Shown in pieces: positions 12,046 to 23,539 of a stretch of DNA of 64,000 nt. The stretch lies in assembly GCA_947561585.1 (NCBI GenBank), contig CANNZV010000126.1, positions 204,091 through 268,090 on the forward strand. The letters are read 5' to 3'. Position numbers and translations under genes: made by a program. The notes under the pieces were generated by a model. That model did not search any database and was not told the origin of the DNA. It saw nothing but the letters and a program-made list of their open reading frames with translations. Each line of letters begins with the position of its first letter. Within the stretch, counting starts at the first letter, position 1. Origin of the DNA: Caprella mutica. Lineage: Eukaryota; Arthropoda; Malacostraca; Amphipoda; Caprellidae.

Positions 12046-13330
12046 CCTTCGTAAATTTGCGGAAGGTTTTTTTTTAGTCGGCATTTATTTATTCTTAATC
12101 TTGTTACAGGCGTACCCCGCTCTTGTTAGGTTTCAGACTTATGAAAAGTCAAATATGTGTGGGTCATGTCTCGTACTTATTTCTCCTGGTATAGAAAATA
12201 TTTCAGGAGTAACTTTGGTAATTTGGTTGATCGTTTTCTGTTGAACTTTTTTCGCCGTAACTATTATAAAAAATTTGAACATGCAGATGAGATTTATTGA
12301 AAATCATTTTATGGTAAATAATATATATTTACAAGAAGCGAAATTCAATTAATATTACGTCAGATATTCATTATATATACATAATTAATAATTCAGAGTT
12401 CAAGTTTTATAATTTTAAATTTCATGTTTCATAATTTTGATTTTAAATAATATAATGTATTAAATTAATTGATTAATGTAGAGAATTTTCTTATTTAATA
12501 ATGGAACTGTTGAACCTTAAAAAAACAGATAATTAGTTATCACTTCGAATACCAAAGTAACCACTGACAAAACGACTATTAAACGACGAATACTTACTCA
12601 TGAAGATCGCATCTTCTCTAGATTTTAACCCTTAAAACTGCCTGAATAATATATTTGGTTCTAACCAAAATAATTCGAATTCATATTTACCCAACCCACT
12701 GTTTTTCGTCACCACCTATCATTGCCGTTTCTTTTTCTGCGAATATGACTCTAATACAGCAAGGTTTGATGGTATGGATTAGGGATAATCTGGAGAAAAT
12801 TAAAAATTTGATATCACTAAAACTAAGATAGGAAATAAATACAAAATTATCATTAATACATTAACGATAACTGACACACTATGAAAGCTGGTAAGCCATA
12901 GTTTCTAAAGTTTATTCCGTAAACTAAATTTTACTAAAAAAATAATATCTCAAAAATAGTATTTATTCATATACAAAATTAATTCAATTAAACTTTCTTA
13001 GGTTCTTCCTTCGTACTAAACCGAGTATTGTAGGGATACTAATTATAAAAATCTAAATTAGGGACATGTCTCGCACTTATTACCGTTTTGTCGTAAGTTG
13101 AGTTGCAATTTGGTAATAAGAGTGGGTTACACCTGTATTCGCATAACTCAAGAATTATCTAACCAAATTACCTGAAATTTGGTGGGACGATTGGGCATTA
13201 TTATACAGGAACCATTTTATTAGATTTTGGGAGCGAACAGGTCAAAGGTCAAGGTCACGAAAAGATAAAAATGAACAAAAATGTAGCCGTGACGAAAGTA
13301 TGCGCTCTACGAGTGCCTGCCATTTATATA
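12046..13330 (+). repeat. Dispersed repeat with ACCTTC/GAAGGT hairpin end, copy 2
   Basis: Starts with the hairpin ACCTTCG ... GGAAGGT at 12046 and a TTTATTTATT stretch. It resumes at about 13131 with GAAATTTGGTGGGACGATTGG-like and GGTCAAAGGTCAAGGTCA-like words shared with 9770-10092. The intervening kilobase (about 12120-13130) is unrelated AT-rich DNA, either an insertion or internal sequence missing from copy 1. Confidence 0.5.
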
Positions 13331-14310
13331 TTATAATAAAATTTGCCAAGCCTTTTCAATTATTTCTGCGTCGCATACATTTTTTATTGTTTATTTCTTC
13401 TCAACATTACTTCTTCTTTTCCGATGTCTGTTAAATATGATGTAGTTAATTATTACGTCACTACTTCAGCCTCTAAATTAAGGCGTTTAGAACTATTTAT
13501 TTACTGTCTCGCCATAAAGTACGGAACTAGAAGGTGGGAGAAAAGGTTGAGATGTGGTGTGGTTATCGTCAGTTGGTTGATAAAGTTAAAATAATTGATA
13601 GGGTTGCAATTTTTGTTTGCGTTATATTCGTTATTATGACGAATACAACGCAAATGTTTACGAATTAATTAGACAGTGTGAAATACTTAATGTGAATAGT
13701 ATTGGTTTTCAGGTTTCCCCGAGAATTTTATTTCCAATTTAGGAAAAGGATATCAACATTTGTAAATGACAATTTAGGATTCAAATTACAACAATATGGG
13801 CTCTAAGTGATATGCGATTTCCACTAGTTCAACTATTTCTTCTGTTTAACTTATAATACTTTTTATACCAGTTAATTTAACCCATCTACTATCAAATTTG
13901 CCATACCTATTAATAAGTTCAAAAACTCCTATTTTCACCACTATATATATAGCATCGTTATTCTATAGTTCTCTTCTAGTTGTCTCATAAATTGAATAAT
14001 TTTCCCCCTATGTGTCTCCAATTTAAAACTACATAATATCACCGCCTTATTGTTACTCTGGTAATCAATATCAATTTATTAAATAAAAAATATTAAACAT
14101 AAATAATTATGAAAGTAATATAATAGAACCATAGCTGCATTAATTAGCTTGATACGCTCCATCATGTATAATGTCTACTCAATGAATTATTAACAGCACC
14201 TAATTGTTTTATAATTGGAGAAATAAACGCTATCAATCTTCAAAATCCAAAAAGATTATAACAGAAGTTGGATTTGCGTATTTTGGGTATCGCCTCCTCT
14301 ATAAACAGAT
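13331..14310. other. Non-coding stretch
   Basis: I see no gene. The longest open frame (83 codons at 13343) has no family resemblance and no supporting context. Confidence 0.5.
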
Positions 14311-14312
14311 TA

Positions 14313-14577
14313 AAGAGAAACTCCTGAGTTAAAAGTATTGATTCCTTCATAACTCAGAGCCGCTTAATATATCATGTCCACTGATAGTTTCTATGATTAA
14401 AATCTTAGAGAAAACTATGGTCTTTGAGGGATAACTAGAATGAAATTTATGATGCATATAGTTTTCCATAATTTACACTTAGAAAATACTTCATAACTCA
14501 AGAGGATTTCATAACCCAGGTCCTTCATTACTCGAGTGATTCATAACTCAGAACTTCATAACTCAGGAGTTTTACTG
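14313..14577. mobile_element. pogo/Tc1-like MITE
   Basis: The right end GGAGTTTTACTG is followed by TA, and the left end (GAAACTCCTGAGTTA, preceded by TA) is degraded. Several CATAACTCA words lie inside. It is the same family as the element at 19821-21192 (TIR CAGTRAAACTCCTGAG). It is 265 bp long with no ORF. Confidence 0.65.
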
Positions 14578-15085
14578 TAAATCTACGTTTTTTCTAAAAT
14601 TCTCTATCCATTGTTCTCATGGATAATTAAAAATTTACGTTAGACATTTGAGAGCTAATTCTAGACAAGAAAAATAGGTACTGTTTTTAGTTTTTGTTCT
14701 AGTAGTCCCATGCTTACTTTTTAACTGCAGTAGTCAGTCTTCATATTCGTAAGATAATGATAAGTAAATGTATGTTAAAACCTAATTTTAATTATACTGT
14801 TGACGAACGATTTCGTGTACTCTTTTTAAAACAGTTTAAGTCAAAAGAATTTGAATACAAGGGACTTCAAAGAAGCAGTCAGAGAGAAAAGTGGGTCCAT
14901 AGACATTAGACAGGTGCCTACCACCATTAGATAAAGATACTGTTGGATGAATAAATCATGATTATGAATAAATTCTTAAATCATGAATAGATACTAAATA
15001 AATCATGAATAAATCCTATATTTCAAGGAACTAATATATTTTCTCTGTTCAGGAAGAGAACCTATAAGCAAAAAAATTCTATATA

Positions 15086-15297
15086 CAGTAAAACTCCTCT
15101 ATAGAGAACTCCTGTGAATAGTGAACGAAATACGATGCTTGTAGACTGAATAGTGAATAAATTTTCTTTAGTCTGCCATAAATATAGTTTAGTTTTCTAT
15201 AACTGATTGCAGTTCATCGCAGACTAAAGAAAATTTGATCACTGTTCAGACTATATCCCAATACATTCACTAGACAGGAGTTCACTATAAGAGCATC
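15086..15297. mobile_element. pogo-like MITE, CAGTAAAACTCC end
   Basis: Begins TA-CAGTAAAACTCCTCTATA and carries AGAACTCCTGTGAATAGTGAA. A matching inverted stretch (TTCACTAGACAGGAGTTCACTATA) lies at the right. A second inner pair, GACTAAAGAAAATTT and its complement, makes it a hairpin. No ORF. Confidence 0.6.
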
Positions 15298-16181
15298 TCT
15301 AATGAACAATTAACAAATAAGTATATGAAATAGAAAAGAAGAATGTGGGTTTTTTAGAAAGCCTCTGCTCACCAAGAAATGTCAAAAGTATTGGAACCTA
15401 AAAGCAGAGTTAAGGTTAATGTGAATTTGTCAAAACCTGTTCAGTGTTCAATATTGAACACTTTCATAAATTAATATTACTAAATGTATTCTGAAAATCG
15501 TATTTTATCCGAACAACGGTTCTATTTTTCTTAGTTCAATGTAATTGATAAGTTGATACAGTTTACCCATTTTATTAACAAAATAATACAGTGACTGAAC
15601 TTTGTCAGACGATGTACACATTGGATCCATAGGACATACTTAAAGTTAATGACTTCTTTAAAGCAAAATTGATTCATTGAGCATAAAAGTATTTTACAAA
15701 ATATTTCAAAAAAGACTATTGCCACAACCCTACTAATATGCTTACAATCACAAAATCTCAGTCATTTATTGAAAGATTCATTCAATTCCACCTTCAAAAT
15801 CCTAGTTTTTGTATTTGGGTTAGAAAATGAAAGGGTCAGCTAATTTGAGAGATCTATCAGCAGATTTAAAATTTATACTCAGACTCTGCGAATTTCAAAA
15901 TGTTTCTTTGATTATCAAGGTAAATTAGATAGGTAAAATTCTAGAAAACCTTCATGTTCTGCTCTCCGTAGAGCATAAACATTTTCATTCAAACCATGCA
16001 TGCTAAAGAGCTGCTCTAAAAATAGTCCATTACCTATGATGTATTTGGAGACAAAAAATTCAGTGGCTAGACTAACTAGTAAAACTGAACAGTTTCAATT
16101 GTAAAATAAACCTAATACAGTCATGAAGTAAAAAACTGAAAATCATTGTGATAAATAAAAGTTCTTTATAATAAAAGAAAT
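15298..16181. other. Non-coding, partly related to the 10.6-11.1 kb hAT-like body
   Basis: Between 15340 and 15740 the sequence tracks 10640-11119 (shared words include TTTTTCTTAGTTCAATGTA and CACATTGGATCCA) and ends TATTGCCACAACCCTA, a degraded hAT right end. The rest is AT-rich, with no gene, and leads into the 3' end of the kinase gene. Confidence 0.5.
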
Positions 16182-16187
16182 TTTATT
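16182..16187 (-). terminator. Polyadenylation signal of the EcKinase-like gene
   Basis: AATAAA on the minus strand, about 65 bases past the stop codon at 16251-16253. Position and strand fit the kinase gene. Confidence 0.6.
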
Positions 16188-16250
16188 TATAAAATTCGTA
16201 GAAAATAAACTATTTCAATATTATCTATGTAAAACATTAACAGTTAAAAT

Positions 16251-19200
16251 TTACTCTTCATTAAGAGCTTTTATAAATTCATCGATATCTTCAATTTGGA
16301 AAAACTTATGCTTAGACATTTCAGAGAATAATGCAGAAAGGCGGGAAGACATCAAATCTTTCCTAAGTTTTACATAGGCCTGTTTCCTAGTTTCAATTTC
16401 AGTCATCTCCTCAGAGATGAAATCGGTTACTTTAAGGCAGTCGCTATTCTCGCACTTCACTTTGTACAAAGTATCTATCATCATGATGTAACCAAATAGG
16501 TTCTTTCTGTAATACTCCTTTACAAGTTCTTCCTTGGTGAAAGGTGCTTGAAATTTAGCCTTTTTGAGAACATTTTTGAAAATGTCATAGTAGTACGCCA
16601 AATAATCTTTAAAATTGGCTTTCCGTGCTTCCCCATCAAGGCAAGTGTAGAACAGGAAATTCAAATCCAGAGCAGGAGACCCAAGTCTGATCATTTGGAA
16701 GTCAATCATAACGCAGGTGTTAATCTTTAACCTAGTGAAAAAAACAGATTAAGAAAGTACCAGTTAGTTTATATCATACCAGTTAAAAAAATATAACATA
16801 CTTACTTTATCAAAATATTTGGAATCCAAGGTTCTCCATGATTAATCACCTTAAATTTGTCAGTGGTTCTTAACAATTCTTCAAAAATTCGCTGAGAATG
16901 CTTTTTGTTTGTTTTGAAGAATTGAGCAATAGACTGCTGGTCATAGTCATTTGCAAGCTCAGCATAATGTTCGTAAGAATTAGGGAACATTCCAGCCTCT
17001 CTGGAATTTATGAATTGATTGTAGATCTCTTCAAATGCTTCATCATCCATAATGTGATTTGCCAGAGCCAGAACAGATGCTGCATGAAGCCTGGCCAATT
17101 CAGCAATGACTACTTTAATTGTATAACTTGGTAAGGACTCCTTCCTGTCCAAGGTATAATATCCATTATAGTTCAAGTTCTCCAGTACGAGTAATTCAGA
17201 TCCCTCAGTGGGGTCTAGAAGGACGAACTCAGGAGTACGAAGAGGGTTTTCATAAGCAGATTTAAGTTGTGCATTTAGGAGAGGAAGAATTTTTGTATAG
17301 AAAGCACCCTCTTTCTTGAATTGCAGTGACATAACCTTGTTCAACACAGCAGTCTTTTTAACTCCGGGGTTTTTCTTCACGACAAGGTGTTCTAAACAAA
17401 TTTCATATTTAACACGAGTCTCCAATAATAGGCCTGATACATCAGAAGTAAAATGATCTCCAGTTTTGGTACATCTTTTATATTTATCACCAAACAAGAG
17501 TCCAGCATCACCATGAAAGTATTTCACCAGCTGCTCCAAAATCTCATCAGAGACATAGAACCTGGAATGAACCAAATAGCTAATTCCTTACTTAGAAACT
17601 GCAACTTGGAAGTTTAGACTAACTTAGTTAGTTATAATAAAAAAATACTGGCGGAATTCAAACTTAAAATTGAATATAAAATTAAATAGTTCTTAACTTA
17701 GTCAAATATATATAATTAATTTTTCTATTCATCTATTAAGTAATACCAACAACCATAGAAACAATAGTGGGTCTTTCTTATTTGACGACCCCCACCAGAT
17801 TTAATTTAAATCAATTTTTTTATATGTATTTTTGTTCATAGAATCCGAAAATCGAAATCGTTTTTTGTAGAAACTAATAGTTTTTTGAGATATGAGGGTT
17901 TAAAGTTATTTATTTCCTATGTATTACTGAAGGATTGAGAACTTTGAAAAAACTCGTGTTTTCATTGAAATTACTCAAACAATATAGATTTTTTACATGA
18001 AACAGTAATGTAGTTTGTTGTGTCCGCTAGTTTGTTGTACTACACACCATGATTGATTTATGACCTGGCAGGGGGGCTCGGGGGCGGCACTCCCCCCTCT
18101 AAATACATATATTGAATTTATTTCCAGTTTCCGTGATATTTTAAATTTATTACTTCAATGCTGATATATGTGTAATGGGGGGCGTGCCGCCCCCAATACC
18201 CCTCTGCCAGGTCAAACAATCATTAAGTGTGCAGTACAACAAACTAGCGGATACAACAATCTGCATTACGGTTATCTTTGATCAAGAAGCGTGAAAACAC
18301 GAGTTTTTTAAAGTTCCCAATCCTTCAGTAATACATAGGAAATAAATAACTTTAAACCCTCATATCTCAAAAGCTATTAATTTCTACAAAAAAACGGTTT
18401 TGATTTTCGGATTCTATGGACAAAAATACATATAAAAAAATAATTTGAATTAAATTTGGTGGGGGTCGTCAAATGAGAAAGACCCACAATAGTTTACACA
18501 GCTCACAATATAACGAAAAAAATGATTAATCCGAGGAAACGGCTTTTAAAAGAAAGTAAAGCCTAGTAGATACAGCTAGAATTAACATAAATAGAGGTTT
18601 ATAGAGCCAGATCAAACTGAAGTTTAGAAAAACTATTGCTTGCGGAAGCTGTAAAGGCCCGTTTACACGCTACGATAAATTGGAGCGATTTATCGTAATG
18701 AAGAGGTTGTTACAATATATCAGTACGTGTAAACAGGAGATCGTAGCGATTTATTGGAGTTGGAATTGGATTGTGCGATTGGTGCCACCAGGCTCAAATT
18801 TATAGGAATCGTAACGTTAAGTTTGAACATGTAAACAGGGTTCCAAGAAATCGTTACAATCTAATTCAATAAATAATACTAAACACATTCTAAATGTAGA
18901 CTATCATAAGGTTTCTTCAATGACGGCTAGTGAGAGATAAAAATATTGGAGTAAAAATCGTTGCGTGTAAACACTGCTTCGATCATCTAATAAATTGTTG
19001 CGATCTCTGTGTTCAATAAATCGCTTCAATTTATCGTGGCGTGTAAACGGGCCTTAAGTAAGAACTTAAGACCTTGTTACACGGTGCGAGTAAAAATGAG
19101 AGTTGGTCTAGCCAGTAACTGTAGTGCAGATACTCACACAGTGTGACCACATCAGTCGAGTAACTGTCATGGAGATTCAATGCAATGAACATTGAGCTAC

Positions 19201-19600
19201 TGGCATCCAAGTACAGTGGGACAGCTGCTGTCCACTGTCACGACAGTAACTCGAACCGTGAAACAAGGCCTTTACACTTCACACGAAATAAAGACCATTT
19301 CTATGTAAGTTACAGACTTCCGAAAACATATATCTGCTGTAACTTAAATCCTAAACATTATTTCTCATAGAATGCAATCGAACATTAAACATTAAATTTT
19401 AAGAAATTATTTTGGACATCTAGAATAGTTAAAAATCATTAGAGGTTCTAATTAGTCATCAAGATAGCAGACCAGGTAAAAATTTAAGATGTTCAATCAA
19501 ATGATAATCTACCAAGAGCAAGTAAACTTATGAACTATTCAAGTAAAGAACGTTAACGTAGTAATACTCACGACTTGGAAGCCATGATTGAAGATGCCAT
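16251..19600 (-). CDS. EcKinase/CHK-kinase-like protein, 3 exons
   Basis: Minus strand, exons 19600-19572, 17561-16806 and 16731-16251 (stop 16253-16251), about 421 aa. Known of the family: ecdysteroid-kinase-like/CHK proteins are APH-fold small-molecule kinases, abundant in insects; some phosphorylate ecdysteroids and others are linked to detoxification. Seen: VVKK (about 70-73) and FKKEGAFY (about 91-98) fit the ATP lysine and its glutamate partner. Also present are LVLENLNYNGYYTLDRKE, ELARLHAAS, then HGEPWIPN (251-258) and MIDFQ (270-274, D272). The usual HGD catalytic aspartate is Glu here. Splicing: intron 2 (74 nt, GTAAGT/CACTAG) joins the HGE and DFQ motifs in frame. The large exon lacks an ATG and starts at acceptor TTCATTCCAG. 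An upstream ATG exon ending in donor GTGAGT matches its phase exactly (TC|G) and has two in-frame ATGs (19600, 19585). Intron 1 (2.0 kb) holds three elements. Family call sure; exon 1 inferred; substrate unknown. Confidence 0.85.
17769..18485. mobile_element. Foldback element with perfect 8-bp TSD
   Basis: The element (717 bp) begins GGGTCTTTCTTATTTGACGA and ends with the inverted equivalent ...AAGACCC. It is flanked by identical ACAATAGT (17761-17768 and 18486-18493). The arms are about 235 bp. The centre (about 18009-18272) is a second inverted element with TAGTTTGTTGT and CCGCTAGTTTGTTG ends and a C/G-rich CAGGGGGG segment, also seen at 47.9, 49.8 and 56.8 kb. It lies in intron 1 of the kinase gene. 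Confidence 0.85.
18655..19054. mobile_element. PIF/Harbinger-like MITE, TAA target duplication
   Basis: The ends AGGCCCGTTTACACGC and GCGTGTAAACGGGCCT are perfect inverted repeats. Subterminal ATTTATCG words are also inverted. TAA flanks both sides (18652-18654 and 19055-19057). It is 400 bp with no ORF. A 3-bp TWA target and AGGCC-type ends fit PIF/Harbinger MITEs. It lies inside the kinase intron. Confidence 0.8.
19069..19271. mobile_element. PIF/Harbinger-like MITE, TTA target duplication
   Basis: The ends AGACCTTGTTACACGGT and, inverted, AGGCCTTGTTTCACGGTT are flanked by TTA (19066-19068 and 19272-19274). It is 203 bp with no ORF, and lies 14 bp from the preceding MITE in the kinase intron. 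Confidence 0.75.
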
Positions 19601-19820
19601 TACTAAAACCTAAAGTTGTATTATATTAATTATTACACAGACGACTGATGCTGTACTGTTCTGTGGTAGGTGCTGTTCGAACGTAGTAAATTGTTCGAAC
19701 ACTGAGTGTGTTCGAAACTGTAGTCGGTAAATCAAATTACTTCTTAACAAACAAAATGGAATCAAAGAGCTTCCTATTAAGAAATTAATGTCAAATTGCA
19801 ACGGTTAAGCACTGTTAATA

Positions 19821-21192
19821 CAGTAAAACTCCTGAGTTATGAAGTTTTTTTTATGAAGCACCCGAGTAATGAAGGACCTGAATTATGAAATGATCCTGAG
19901 TTATGAAGTATTTTCTTTGTTTAAATCATAGAAAACAATAATTCTTGAGGTATAACTATACCTTTTCCAAGTCAAGTTCTCAAAAGTGAATAATGAAGGG
20001 GGCAGGGGGTCTGATTATCAGACTAAGGGTTTGAAAAATCTTTGCCGATCCCCCCCCCCTCATCGTCTCGAGGCTACATCTAGGTAGGCCTTCTTCTTGT
20101 TATAATGTAGGTTTTAGGTTTAGTTTAGTTTGACACCCTTTTTCTTCAGCTTCCCTTTGTATCTTTCCTCAATTTCTTCTTCTTTTTTCCTCTTCCTTCT
20201 GCCTAGCTATATCCATGGATAAGCAGACTGACTGTGTAGGTCTCTTATCCATGGATGTCTATTTTTGCCCTCCATGCGCTGGGTCAACACGGTTACCTGT
20301 GGTTGCCGATTAGTCGACCTAGTGCATCACTGTGCATGGAGCGTACTTTCACTCTCCCCTCTTCTACGAGGCCTTCTTCTCTTCATGTCTCTTTGGATCA
20401 CCTCGTTGTGGATGGGGACAACTTTTAAACCCCAAAAATAATAATAATAAGTGAATAATGAATTGGCAGAATTGAAAATCATATTGCAGAAGTGAAAATG
20501 AAAAATGCAAGTATGACAAGCAATTACAATAGAAGATTTTTTATGAAAATTACAGCTTCAATGCAATAGTGGATTTTTGCAATCTTATTCCACCAGACTC
20601 TACCATATAATAAGATAATACTCTATTATAGAATAATACCCAATTATAGGACAATACCCAATTATAGGATGAGACCCAATAATTATTAAAGGTAAGGATG
20701 ATATCCAATTATAGAATACCACCTATAATTGTGTATTATCCTATAATGGAGTATTATATATGAAAATGTAAATCAGGAAGGCAGAGATTTACTATAAAGT
20801 TTAGGTTATCAATAAATCGGATACATTGTGTATAAACTGTGTGTGTTTTTTTTATTGTTTGAGATTTAAATGATATCTATTTTCTGTTAATGATTTAAAT
20901 TTAGGCATAATTGACTGCTACCATTCATTATATATATTAATTTTTTTGTACAATACTGTGTAGCTTTATTAATTTCCCACAACATTTACTTAGTATTTGT
21001 TTAATTACCTCAATTTTGTATAAAATTTAGTGCTCACAGCACATCCAAATAAGAATAATATTTGTCATAGTTATCCCTCAATGACAAAAATTCTCTATGA
21101 TTTTAATCACAGAAAACTCACACTGCACACGAATTATGAAGTGGCTCTGAGTTATGAAGAAACCATTACTTCATAACTCAGGAGTTTCACTG
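19821..21192. mobile_element. pogo/Tc1-like element interrupted by a retroposed insert
   Basis: The 24-bp inverted ends (CAGTAAAACTCCTGAGTTAT and its counterpart, one mismatch) are preceded by TA on the left. The remaining body carries repeated GAGTTATGAAG words. It has no transposase ORF. After removing the insert at 19998-20448 it would be about 0.9 kb. It is the same family as 14313-14577. Confidence 0.75.
19998..20448 (+). mobile_element. 5'-truncated non-LTR retroelement (3' end), 14-bp TSD
   Basis: The insert is bracketed by a perfect 14-bp direct repeat, AAGTGAATAATGAA (19984-19997 and 20449-20462). It ends in an (AAT)n tail, the hallmark of target-primed reverse transcription. It contains a long pyrimidine tract (about 20140-20205), an inverted TATCCATGGATA pair and a GC-richer segment. 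No ORF is left. It could be the 3' UTR of a LINE or a SINE. Confidence 0.75.
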
Positions 21193-21758
21193 TTTGTTCA
21201 TTTTCGGACCTGATCAATATTCTATAGATTACCAATTAATGCACTATAGTTAGGTCTGATAATTAGTTAGGTGGGAGTTTCGTACAAATGTTTGCTATCC
21301 TTTATTCGCAAATCCAATCGGTCCGACTAATGGATTCGCTCGGAGGTTCGGATTCCGACCTACTTCATTACAGATTCGGATTTCCGTGTGTCGAAACGTC
21401 TTCATTTGGATCAGAACCTCAGCATTCCGGGAAAATTTGGAGAAAATGAACACAAACAAGCTTGTGAAGTTGTGGTGGTGGTCTATCTGAGTTGCCAATT
21501 TTCCTCTTTTGGAATTGAATCTACTCTTTCTCATGCAGTTAGCTTCAAATTTTATCAATCTAGCATTCTAGCTCCTTCCTTTTAATATAGCTTTTTCATG
21601 AAACATTTAGCTTCTTTTTAATCAAATATAAGAAAATTAATATACTATCCTAAATTAACTAGTGTTTTAATATACGTTTCACACTTAAACTGTAGTACCT
21701 GTTCAATTGAAGTTCTGAACATGTATGTTCACTGTACATTGTACAATACCCTAATTAT

Positions 21759-23150
21759 TAGTTTATGTGACATTGTGCATATATGCAGTTATCTGCATAT
21801 ATTTCAAGAGCATATAATATGCACGTGTGCATATATGCTAACCGAGAAATATGCACTTTTTGGTCAATTTTTAACATGTGAATGTCTAACCTATGCCGTT
21901 TTCTTCAGGGACCGCTGCATAGAAAACTATTTTAACTGTGGACCCAAGTAAATTGTTATCAAACTAATTATTCAAATTCAAAAAGTGTATAGGTGGAATA
22001 TTGAAACTACAAATGTATTAATAAATTTATATGACACTTTGTATTTAGTAAATGTTAATAGAAATTGATAAATAAATGGATACAATTATTTAAGAGAGTT
22101 GTTCTACTCAAAAAATCTAAACTAATAGCACATAGGTATATAATTTATTTAATTAATTAAACGCATAACGATTTAAATTTATCAATTAAAGACTTAGTGT
22201 CGCTGCTTATAGCTGGGTATCCTTTAAAGGGAACCGCTGGTCTAACAAGATGGTTTATGATTTTCGAGTCATGACTAAAGTAATGAACGAAATGTGATAT
22301 TTGAATGTTGGATAGTTTAGAAGACTGAATTTGTCTGAAGGAAACAATTGCTCCTTTTGTTTCTTGTGATGTAGAACGGGTGTTTTCCCAGTACAAATTA
22401 CATACATTAGAAAATAATAGAAGGAGATCCACTTTTGAAAACCTTAAATACCATTTAATGATAAAGTGTAATTCCACTGTTTGAAATTGAATGTATACCT
22501 ATGTTTGAAATTGATTTACTATCAAGTCTAAATTTGAAACAGCTTTGCTGAATTTTCTTTTCAAACGTTAAACATTTCTCGGTGAAATTAAAAAAATTAG
22601 ATTACATCTTCGTATTATTGTAAGTTCCATTCAAACATCCAAAGTACAATTACATTCAAAACATAACTATATACAGATTAACTTCATTTTAAATTCCGTA
22701 ATTAACTTTGAGAATATAATATGCACACTATTTTAAATAATTTCTGGCATATAAATCAAATTAGTATATCCGAATTCAATCCTATCGTTTAATTACCCAT
22801 ATTTCCAATGTTTTAACCATTTTCATGGTGTCCGAATCATCCTCCCAGCATGACCGAAATCTCCCTCTAGGAAGGAGCATTCGGACACTTGAACCTCTCT
22901 TACATTTTGTCTTATAACTTTCGAATGAAGGTTTAAACTGTAAAACAGTCTTAATAAAATTGAAGTAAAATGATTCATCTACATACAAAAATATTTATAT
23001 AGTTAAATTCGAATTTCATTTTTCCCCAAAAGTGACCGAATACTCCCGGTTCTCCCCTATGCACATTGACTTTTTGCATATTATATGCAGAAATAGGCAT
23101 ATAATATGCTGCATATCGCGTCAAAAATTATGCATATTGTCACATCCCTA
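21759..23150. mobile_element. hAT-like non-autonomous element, 1.4 kb
   Basis: The left end TAGTTTATGTGACATTGTGC and right end TATTGTCACATCCCTA are inverted. They are flanked by CTAATTAT (21751-21758) and GTAATTAT (23151-23158), an 8-bp duplication with one mismatch. Subterminal GCATATTATATGC-type words repeat at both ends. No transposase ORF was recognised. Its ends match the element at 10359-11119. Confidence 0.7.
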
Positions 23151-23539
23151 GTAATTATTATAATAGTGCTACTGCATGGATAATCCGTTAGATTTTTAAA
23201 TTAAATTATTGTTCATGGAATATTGTATTATTAAGTAATTAACTCAAAAGTATTTTGTCATCTCAACCCAATGACTGTATTCATCATAACTTTCTCATAC
23301 ACAATCAGCACAAGAAGGACATATACTTAAGTATAAAATTATCATATCTACATATAGCGCTACAGTTGTTTAATTATAGAATATTTAACAAATCTGAAAA
23401 TGATCTTTCATTTAGATGAAAAAAGTAACTAAATTTACAGACTATAATTTTGAGTGATAAGTTAATAAATAATAACTGATAAGAGGTGATGTTAAGTAAA
23501 TCTAATACGGCACATGATTTCAAAATTTGTATGCTTACA

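Noticed and set aside
16802..17575. Kinase exon as a separate gene starting at 17575
   Set aside because: The codon at 17575-17573 is TTG, not ATG. A splice acceptor at 17563-17562 and a phase-matched upstream ATG exon fit better.
21295..21585. Overlapping sense and antisense frames of 65-87 codons
   Set aside because: No family resemblance, no splice context and no conservation evidence.
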